Shown here: one piece after another, positions 1-5,253 of the stretch | Numbering within the stretch: the first letter of the stretch is position 1 | Layout: every line of letters begins with the position of its first letter | DNA from: a bacterium UBA1790 | Lineage (GTDB): Bacteria; Bacteroidota; Bacteroidia; Bacteroidales; Muribaculaceae | Direction: 5' to 3' | Assembly (NCBI GenBank): GCA_002314465.1 | Contig: DCGA01000075.1 | Coordinates: 206-11,328 of the forward strand | DNA length: 11,123 nt | Made by a program: the position numbers and the translations under genes | The notes under the pieces: generated by a model | Seen by the model: the letters and a program-made list of their open reading frames with translations, nothing else | What the model was told of the DNA's origin: nothing | Database searches by the model: none

Positions 1-164
1 TTCTGAGCTACCCCACCCACGAAAGGCGAAACGCAAGCGGTCACAAACGCTGCGATTGAGAAACACATGATGAAGAAGTCACCCGAGCATAATTCCAGGA
101 TTAGACAGATGATGCAAAGCAGAGTCCATGCTTGCCAAAGGTTAGATAGGAAGTAATCAATCAT
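1..164 (-). CDS. NfeD-like membrane protein, N-terminal part (runs off left edge)
   Basis: This leftward reading frame begins at an ATG (positions 164-162) and stays open for 54 codons to the window edge. It begins MIDYFLSNLWQAW, followed by hydrophobic stretches around residues 13-25 and 31-50 with LELCSGDFF between them. That pattern (short amphipathic start, Trp-rich segment, LILEL-x2-GDFF) is what I know from the N-terminal membrane region of Bacteroidetes NfeD-family proteins. These usually carry two to four membrane helices plus a C-terminal OB-fold, and often sit next to a flotillin/SPFH gene; they are thought to act in membrane microdomain organisation. Only the first helices are visible, so the OB domain and any SPFH neighbour lie to the left. 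The gene diverges from ybeY and has a plausible promoter at 193-225. The family call rests on pattern memory only. Confidence 0.6.
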   Translation of the reverse strand, partial: MIDYFLSNLWQAWTLLCIICLILELCSGDFFIMCFSIAAFVTACVSPFVGGVAQ

Positions 165-192
165 AATATTGATGTTGTTAAAAAATTTTTTC

Positions 193-225
193 TAAAGTTA
201 ATGCTTTTAATTGTGATTTGCAAAA
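193..225 (-). promoter_or_regulatory. Candidate Bacteroidetes promoter for the leftward NfeD-like gene
   Basis: Read on the minus strand, TTTTGC (225-220) contains a -33-type TTTG. It is followed after 20 nt by TAACTTTA (200-193), which matches the Bacteroidetes -7 consensus TAnnTTTG except for the last base. Both element type and spacing fit. Transcription would start near 186, giving a leader of about 20 nt before the ATG at 164. The region is AT-rich, so a chance match is possible. Confidence 0.45.
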
Positions 226-405
226 TCTGTGCCAAAAATCGCGCGAAATATGGGAAAAATCACGCCCGACTTATCGTGATGCTTATGAATTTTTAATTCT
301 CAGCACCTCTAAAATGCGATAAAACGCTTATTTTCACGCAGAAATGGTAATTTCTCTTGTCTTGTGTTTTTGTTCTGAAAAATCGTTTTGAAAAGTTTTA
401 CGGCG

Positions 406-429
406 TTTTTGCTAAAGTTTTAGCGAAAA
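406..429. repeat. Imperfect palindrome overlapping the ybeY promoter (-33 area)
   Basis: The left arm TTTTTGCTAAA (406-416) and right arm TTTAGCGAAAA (419-429) are reverse complements with one mismatch, around a 2-bp centre. The core GCTAAA-GT-TTTAGC is perfect. It ends 4 bp before the -7 element at 434, where a repressor operator could sit. No known regulator site is recognised, and AT-rich sequence produces such palindromes by chance. Confidence 0.3.
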
Positions 430-433
430 TCAC

Positions 434-441
434 TATCTTTG
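434..441 (+). promoter_or_regulatory. Candidate -7 promoter element for ybeY-mnmG
   Basis: TATCTTTG matches the Bacteroidetes -7 consensus TAnnTTTG exactly. A TTTTTG run at 406-411 lies about 22 bp upstream and could serve as the -33 element. The expected transcription start near 448 leaves a very short leader before the ATG at 462. This is a main reason for preferring that start over the upstream TTG at 357. Confidence 0.6.
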
Positions 442-461
442 TATGTTATAGCAAATCAACG

Positions 462-902
462 ATGACCAAAACAAGTTTTTTGACTCAAAATGTAGAGATG
501 CCCGCACTCGATCTCGACGCCGTGACCCGATGGCTCGTCGAGGTTGCCCGTGTTCACGAGAAATCGACGGGTAGGCTTACCTATATATTTTGCGACGACG
601 AGTACATACTGGAGACCAACCGCAAGTTTCTCCAGCATGACTACTATACCGATATCATCACCTTTGACTATAGCAACCGCCGCCGTATTTCGGGCGATAT
701 GGTTATCAGCCTCGATACCGTAAGGACCAATGCAGAGCAGTTTGGTCGCACCTACGATGAGGAGTTGATGCGCGTGGTGGTGCATGGAGTGCTTCACCTG
801 TGTGGTATCAACGATAAGGGCCCGGGTGAGCGCGAAATAATGGAACAACATGAAAATGAGGCACTTGCCTTGTGGAATGAATTAAATAAAACTGTGCAAT
901 GA
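462..902 (+). CDS. ybeY: YbeY, endoribonuclease / 16S rRNA maturation factor
   Basis: YbeY is a single-domain metal-dependent endoribonuclease acting in 16S rRNA 3'-end maturation and ribosome quality control in the cytoplasm. The 146-residue product fits the family length. Family signatures are HDYYTDIITFDY (residues 59-70), SGDMVISLDTVRTNA (77-91) and the metal-site segment HGVLHLCGINDKGPGE (108-123). In the usual H-x3-H-x5-H motif the third ligand is His; here the positions read H108, H112 and D118. I recall this His-to-Asp change as typical of Bacteroidetes YbeY rather than a defect. The ATG at 462 is chosen over the TTG at 357 because the extension has no family similarity and covers the promoter. 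The stop overlaps the mnmG start in an ATGA arrangement, so the two are probably translationally coupled. Confidence 0.93.
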   Translation: MTKTSFLTQNVEMPALDLDAVTRWLVEVARVHEKSTGRLTYIFCDDEYILETNRKFLQHDYYTDIITFDYSNRRRISGDMVISLDTVRTNAEQFGRTYDEELMRVVVHGVLHLCGINDKGPGEREIMEQHENEALALWNELNKTVQ

Positions 903-2776
903 GACTCGACTACGACGTGATAGTGATAGGGGCGGGGCACGCTGGTTGCGAGGCTGCAAGTGCGGCTGCGCGACTTGGCTCTACCACTTTGCTCATCACT
1001 ATGGACATGAACAAGATTGCGCAGATGAGTTGCAATCCCGCTGTTGGCGGAATTGCTAAAGGGCAGATAGTGAGAGAGATAGACGCTCTTGGAGGTCAAA
1101 TGGGCATTGTTACCGACCGCAGCAGTATCCAGTTCCGCATGCTCAACCGCAGCAAGGGTCCGGCGATGTGGAGTCCGCGTTCGCAGGCCGACCGCATGCA
1201 TTTCTCGGCCGAGTGGCGCGCAATCCTTGAGAACACCCCCAATTTATATATGTGGCAAGACTCCGTATCCTCGCTCAAGATAGAGGGTGGGGTAGTGCGC
1301 GGTGTTGTTACCACGATGGGTATAGAGTTTGGCGCGCGCAGTGTTGTTCTCACTGCCGGTACTTTCCTTAATGGACTCATGCATGTGGGTCCCGTGCAAC
1401 AAGAGGGTGGGCGAGTGTCGGAACCGGCATCGCATGGCATTACCGAACAGTTGCGCGAACTGGGCTTTGCCACCGACCGCATGAAGACTGGTACACCTGT
1501 TCGTCTGGATGCCCGCACAATCGATTTCTCGCTTGCCGAGGAGCAGAAGGGAGACGAGGATTTCCACCATTTCTCTTACCTGCCGGGGGTGAAGAGCGAA
1601 CTCAAGCAGCGTTCGTGTTACATAGTTTTCACCAATGAAAAAGTGCATGAAGTGTTGCGTGACGGATTGCCCGAATCACCGCTCTATAATGGTCAGATTC
1701 AGAGCATTGGGCCTCGTTATTGTCCTAGTATAGAGACTAAAATTGTCACTTTTGCCGACAAGACATCGCATCAGCTTTTCATAGAACCTGAGGGCGAAAC
1801 TACCCACGAGATGTACCTAAACGGTTTCTCTTCTTCGCTTCCGTGGCGCATACAGTTTGAGGCGTTGTCTCATATCCCGGCGCTTGCCAATGTGCAGGCC
1901 TATCGCCCCGGATATGCTATAGAATATGACTTCTTCGACCCCACACAGCTAACGCATACCCTCGAGACCAAACTCGTGGAGAACCTGTTCTTTGCAGGTC
2001 AGGTAAACGGTACCACGGGCTATGAGGAAGCGGCAGGACAAGGCCTTGTTGCCGGTATCAATGCACACCAGAAGGCGAGTGGGGGAGAGCCCTTCACACT
2101 TGCGCGTAACGAGGCGTATATAGGTGTGCTTATCGACGACCTTGTAACCAAGGGCGTAGACGAGCCTTACCGCATGTTTACCTCGCGTGCCGAGCACCGC
2201 ATCCTGCTTCGCCAGGACGACGCCGACATGCGTCTTACCGAACGGAGTTACCGAATGGGATTGGCAACCGAAGAAAGATATCAAATCATGTGCCGAAAGC
2301 GCAAAGTGATAGAAGATTTGATTGATTTTGCACGAAATTATTCGGTAAAATCGTCTATTATCAATCCGCATCTTGAGCAGGAAGGCCTGCAACCGCTCAA
2401 GCAAGGAGCCAAATTATATGACCTTATCTTGCGTCCGCAACTCACAATTGAGATGCTTGCTGGAATGATTGACGAATTGGATGCACTTATCCAGTCGTTT
2501 GACGAGGATTTGCGTCTTGGGGCAGTCGAAGCAGCCGAGATTAAGATTAAATATAACGGTTATATTGCCCGCGAGGAGATGATTGCCGACAAGCTCAGTC
2601 GACTCGAGAAGGTAAAGATCAAGGGTAAATTTGATTATTCAAAGATACTTCAAATCTCTACCGAGGGACGTCAGAAGTTGGAGAAGATAGACCCCGAAAC
2701 CGTTGGCCAGGCCTCGAGAATACCGGGCATTTCTCCGAGTGACGTCAATATATTACTGTTATTGTTAGGAAGATAA
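899..2776 (+). CDS. mnmG: MnmG (GidA), tRNA uridine-34 carboxymethylaminomethyl-modifying enzyme, FAD-dependent
   Basis: MnmG works with the GTPase MnmE to install the (carboxymethyl)aminomethyl group on C5 of wobble U34 in certain tRNAs, using FAD, NADH and methylene-THF. The 625-residue length is normal. The N-terminal dinucleotide-binding motif is GAGHAGCEAA (residues 11-20). The first conserved catalytic cysteine is C45 in SCNPAVGGIAKGQ. The second is C275 in the signature IGPRYCPSIETKI. The second family signature, AGQVNGTTGYEEAAGQGLVA, follows near residue 365. The C-terminal helical region that contacts MnmE and tRNA is present (ending DVNILLLLLGR). The gene starts inside the last codons of ybeY. 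Its stop is 8 bp before a parS site, which may be relevant because gidA is origin-proximal in many bacteria. MnmE is not in this window. Confidence 0.97.
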   Translation: MRLDYDVIVIGAGHAGCEAASAAARLGSTTLLITMDMNKIAQMSCNPAVGGIAKGQIVREIDALGGQMGIVTDRSSIQFRMLNRSKGPAMWSPRSQADRMHFSAEWRAILENTPNLYMWQDSVSSLKIEGGVVRGVVTTMGIEFGARSVVLTAGTFLNGLMHVGPVQQEGGRVSEPASHGITEQLRELGFATDRMKTGTPVRLDARTIDFSLAEEQKGDEDFHHFSYLPGVKSELKQRSCYIVFTNEKVHEVLRDGLPESPLYNGQIQSIGPRYCPSIETKIVTFADKTSHQLFIEPEGETTHEMYLNGFSSSLPWRIQFEALSHIPALANVQAYRPGYAIEYDFFDPTQLTHTLETKLVENLFFAGQVNGTTGYEEAAGQGLVAGINAHQKASGGEPFTLARNEAYIGVLIDDLVTKGVDEPYRMFTSRAEHRILLRQDDADMRLTERSYRMGLATEERYQIMCRKRKVIEDLIDFARNYSVKSSIINPHLEQEGLQPLKQGAKLYDLILRPQLTIEMLAGMIDELDALIQSFDEDLRLGAVEAAEIKIKYNGYIAREEMIADKLSRLEKVKIKGKFDYSKILQISTEGRQKLEKIDPETVGQASRIPGISPSDVNILLLLLGR

Positions 2777-2784
2777 CTTTAATT

Positions 2785-2800
2785 TGTTTCACGTGAAACA
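2785..2800. promoter_or_regulatory. parS site 1 (ParB-binding centromere site), mnmG-apt gap
   Basis: TGTTTCACGTGAAACA is a perfect 16-bp palindrome identical to the canonical chromosomal parS bound by ParB/Spo0J, consensus TGTTNCACGTGAAACA. It occupies most of the 38-bp gap between the mnmG stop and the apt start and ends 14 bp before the apt ATG. A second identical copy lies at 3874. Flanking bases add a weak outer symmetry (AATTTG on the left, CAAATT on the right). ParB would nucleate here and spread to help partition sister origins. Confidence 0.9.
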
Positions 2801-2814
2801 CAAATTTATAAATT

Positions 2815-3348
2815 ATGGACAAAGCAAAGATTGATTACGTAAAGAGCAAAGTGCGCAACATTCCTGATTTCCCCATCAAGGGAATCCAGTTTAAGGACCT
2901 TACTACTGCGTTCAAGGATCCCGAGTGTCTTAACATTATCGTTGATGCAATCTACGAGTATTACAAGGACAAGGGAATTACTAAGGTTGCAGGTATCGAG
3001 TCTCGCGGTTTCATTTGCGGTGCAGCACTGGCTGTAAAATTAGGTGCTGGATTTGTACCTATCCGCAAACCCGGCAAACTTCCTGCTGACACCATTTCGG
3101 TTGACTTCCGCAAAGAGTATGGTACCGACACCATCGAGATGCACAAGGACGCTATCGGCCCCGATGATGTTGTTCTTATCCACGATGACCTCCTCGCTAC
3201 CGGAGGTACAATGCTTGGAGCGCTTGACCTCGTAAATCAATTAAACCCCAAGGCCGTTTATGTAAACTTCATTTGTGGCCTTGACGACCTGGGCGGAAGA
3301 GACCTTTTCCCCGGGGAACTCGACCTTACCACGGTATTTGACTTTTGA
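2815..3348 (+). CDS. apt: Adenine phosphoribosyltransferase
   Basis: Apt converts adenine and PRPP to AMP and pyrophosphate in cytoplasmic purine salvage. The 177-residue length is typical of this type I phosphoribosyltransferase. The N-terminal FPIKGIQFKDLT (residues 19-30) and the ESRGF segment (62-66) match the family. The flexible-loop motif RKPGKLP is at 84-90. The PRPP-binding motif VVLIHDDLLATGGT (119-132) carries the paired acidic residues D124/D125. The start ATG at 2815 follows an A/T-rich leader without a Shine-Dalgarno site, as is normal in Bacteroidetes. Apt lies between two parS sites. A hairpin 16 bp after its stop probably ends its transcript. It may be read through from mnmG, since no convincing promoter is visible in the short gap. 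Confidence 0.96.
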   Translation: MDKAKIDYVKSKVRNIPDFPIKGIQFKDLTTAFKDPECLNIIVDAIYEYYKDKGITKVAGIESRGFICGAALAVKLGAGFVPIRKPGKLPADTISVDFRKEYGTDTIEMHKDAIGPDDVVLIHDDLLATGGTMLGALDLVNQLNPKAVYVNFICGLDDLGGRDLFPGELDLTTVFDF

Positions 3349-3364
3349 TCCATTTTAACTAATA

Positions 3365-3398
3365 GGGGCGTGGATGCATTTTTGTATCCGCGCCTTTC
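3365..3398 (+). terminator. Hairpin terminator between apt and uvrC
   Basis: G3367-A3378 pairs with T3383-C3394 around a TTTT loop. This gives a 12-bp stem containing two G-U wobble pairs, extendable by two more, followed by TTTCTG. The wobbles become A-C mismatches on the other strand, so the hairpin is best formed in rightward RNA and fits termination after apt. It also covers the upstream in-frame uvrC ATG at 3374, supporting the later start at 3410. The U-tract is short, so termination may be partial (attenuation). Confidence 0.65.
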
Positions 3399-3409
3399 TG
3401 TATATCACG

Positions 3410-5236
3410 ATGCGCGACGAACTCAAACTTAAGATTTCCCTCCTTCCCGATACGCCGGGAGTGTATCGCTATCTTAACAAAGACGGCGTGATAATCTATG
3501 TGGGAAAGGCTAAGAACCTGAAGCGTCGCGTAAGTTCTTATTTCAACCGAGAGCATCAGGTGTACCGCACCAGTGTTTTGGTTAAACACATTCATGACCT
3601 GCAGTATACCGTAGTCAACACAGAGGAAGAAGCGCTCGACCTTGAAAACAGTCTTATCAAGGAGTTTCAGCCCCACTACAACGTGTTGCTCAAGGACGAT
3701 AAGAGTTACCCCTGGATATGTGTCACCAAGGAATTGTATCCCCGTGTTTTCCTCACGAGGGAGAAACTTAAAAGGGGAGCCAAATACTATGGCCCGTACC
3801 CTAAGGCCGAGGTTGCCAAAGCCCTTGTTGATACGCTCCACAAGATATTTCCCCTGCGAACCTGCAAGCATAGTGTTTCACGTGAAACAATCGATTCCGA
3901 CAAGCACCATCTGTGCCTCAAATACCACATCAAAAAGTGCCAGGGATGCTGCAAGGGATATGTATCGCCCGAGGAATACGGTACCTACATAGACGAGATA
4001 CGCCACATCCTTAACGGTGAGACCAAGATGGTGAGCGACTACCTGATGTCGCAGATGGAATCACTTGCCATGCAGTTGAAGTTTGAGGAGGCTAATGTGT
4101 TGAAAATCAGATACGAAGCGCTCGAGAATTACCGTTCGCGCTCTTCAATCGTTAGTCCCACGATCCACAATGTGGATGCCCTGACGCTGCTGCGCGACGA
4201 GAACTCGGTGTTTGTCAACTATATGCATGTGCGCAATGGGTCTGTGGTACAGAGTGTTACACTTGAATACAAACTGCAGGGCGAGGACGTAGGGCTCAGT
4301 GATGAGGCTTTGATGTCGATGGCTGTGAGCGAGGTGCGCCAGCGCTTTGCCGAGACCTATGCCCGCGACAAGGTGCGCGAGGTACTGGTCAACGTGGTTC
4401 CCGACGTACAGTTTGCCGAGGTAGAGTTTTTCGTGCCGCAGAAGGGCGACAAGCGCAAACTCCTTGACGTGTCGTTCAAGAATGCCGAGCAATACCGCAA
4501 CGACAAACTCAAGATGATGGAAAAGCTCAATCCCGAGCAGCGCGTTACACGCACGCTCTCCACCCTCCAGCGCGATTTCCATCTAAACGTACTACCGCAC
4601 CACATAGAATGCTTCGACAACTCCAACATCTCAGGTTCGTCGCCCGTGGCATCATGCGTGGTGTTCCGCGACGGCAAGCCCTGCAAGAAAGACTACCGCC
4701 ATTTCAACATAAAGACCGTTGAGGGTCCCGACGATTTTGCGACGATGCGCGAGGTACTCACGCGCCGGTACACGCGTCTGCAGGAAGAAGGCAAGGAGTT
4801 GCCCCAACTTGTAGTGCTCGACGGCGGCAAGGGTCAGTTGAGCGCTGCCGTTGAGGCGCTCGAGGCGATAGGGTTGCGTGGCAAGATTTCGCTCATAGGC
4901 ATTGCCAAGCGCCTTGACGAGATATACTTCCCCGGCGACAGCGTTCCATTGTACATAGACAAGAACAGCGAGTCGCTCAAGGTGGTGCAGCGCTTGCGCG
5001 ACGAAGCCCACCGCTTTGCCATCACCTTTCATCGCAAGCAACGAAGCAAGGCACAGGTACACAGCGAGTTGGATGATATAAAAGGTATAGGCGAAGCCAC
5101 CAAGAAAACCTTGCTCAAGCAGTTCAAGAGCCTCAAGCGCATCAGGGAAGCCTCTCTCGACGACCTCATTGCGGCTGTTGGACCAGCCAAGGCAAAACTC
5201 ATACACGATGCATTAACCCAGAAAGAACAACCATAA
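3410..5236 (+). CDS. uvrC: UvrABC system protein C (excinuclease subunit)
   Basis: UvrC makes both incisions around a DNA lesion after UvrA/UvrB recognition. The 608-residue product has the full architecture. The GIY-YIG nuclease (about 12-95) shows GVY 17-19, YVGKAKNLKRR 30-40. The Fe-S cysteine cluster uses C152, C169, C177 and C181. The UvrB-binding UVR helices lie at about 207-242. The RNase-H-like nuclease has D403 (FDNSNISG), D471 (VLDGGKGQ) and H534 (DEAHRF). The C-terminal tandem helix-hairpin-helix (about 553-605) contains KGIGEATKK. I chose ATG 3410 because the family starts just before LLPDTPGVYR, and the earlier ATG at 3374 lies in the terminator hairpin. Oddities: a perfect parS sequence encodes S155-T160 between the first two Fe-S cysteines, and the usual CxGPC reads CQGCC, giving an extra cysteine. 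GDPD and dtd follow closely. Confidence 0.97.
   Translation: MRDELKLKISLLPDTPGVYRYLNKDGVIIYVGKAKNLKRRVSSYFNREHQVYRTSVLVKHIHDLQYTVVNTEEEALDLENSLIKEFQPHYNVLLKDDKSYPWICVTKELYPRVFLTREKLKRGAKYYGPYPKAEVAKALVDTLHKIFPLRTCKHSVSRETIDSDKHHLCLKYHIKKCQGCCKGYVSPEEYGTYIDEIRHILNGETKMVSDYLMSQMESLAMQLKFEEANVLKIRYEALENYRSRSSIVSPTIHNVDALTLLRDENSVFVNYMHVRNGSVVQSVTLEYKLQGEDVGLSDEALMSMAVSEVRQRFAETYARDKVREVLVNVVPDVQFAEVEFFVPQKGDKRKLLDVSFKNAEQYRNDKLKMMEKLNPEQRVTRTLSTLQRDFHLNVLPHHIECFDNSNISGSSPVASCVVFRDGKPCKKDYRHFNIKTVEGPDDFATMREVLTRRYTRLQEEGKELPQLVVLDGGKGQLSAAVEALEAIGLRGKISLIGIAKRLDEIYFPGDSVPLYIDKNSESLKVVQRLRDEAHRFAITFHRKQRSKAQVHSELDDIKGIGEATKKTLLKQFKSLKRIREASLDDLIAAVGPAKAKLIHDALTQKEQP
3874..3889. promoter_or_regulatory. 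parS site 2 (ParB-binding site) inside uvrC
   Basis: This is a second perfect TGTTTCACGTGAAACA palindrome, identical over all 16 bp to the copy at 2785. It covers the last base of codon 155 through codon 160 of uvrC and encodes SVSRET, within a loop between Fe-S cysteines C152 and C169 that varies in length across UvrC proteins. Chromosomal parS sites inside coding genes are known, for example within spo0J of Bacillus subtilis. A perfect 16-mer is very unlikely by chance, and two within 1.1 kb even less so. Confidence 0.9.
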
Positions 5237-5253
5237 ACAAAACTAAAGATACG

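Larger units (their letters stand above)
165..461. other. AT-rich divergent intergenic region
   Basis: No convincing gene is seen here on either strand. The ybeY frame stays open upstream to a TTG at 357, but that extension is AT-rich, low-complexity and runs through the ybeY promoter. The region holds the two divergent candidate promoters (193-225 minus, 434-441 plus) and an imperfect palindrome at 406-429. No DnaA-box cluster, tRNA or riboswitch-like structure was recognised in it. Confidence 0.6.

Noticed and set aside
357..461. Upstream TTG start extending ybeY by 35 residues
   Set aside because: The extension lacks family similarity and overlaps an exact TAnnTTTG promoter element at 434-441; ATG at 462 gives normal family length.
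3179..3187. TTATCCACG in apt as a DnaA box marking oriC
   Set aside because: It is a single one-mismatch match inside a coding region with no cluster and no AT-rich unwinding element; it does not support an origin in this window.
3374..3409. Upstream ATG for uvrC (12 extra residues)
   Set aside because: It lies within the apt-uvrC hairpin, and UvrC proteins normally begin just before the LLPDTPGVYR segment; ATG at 3410 fits.
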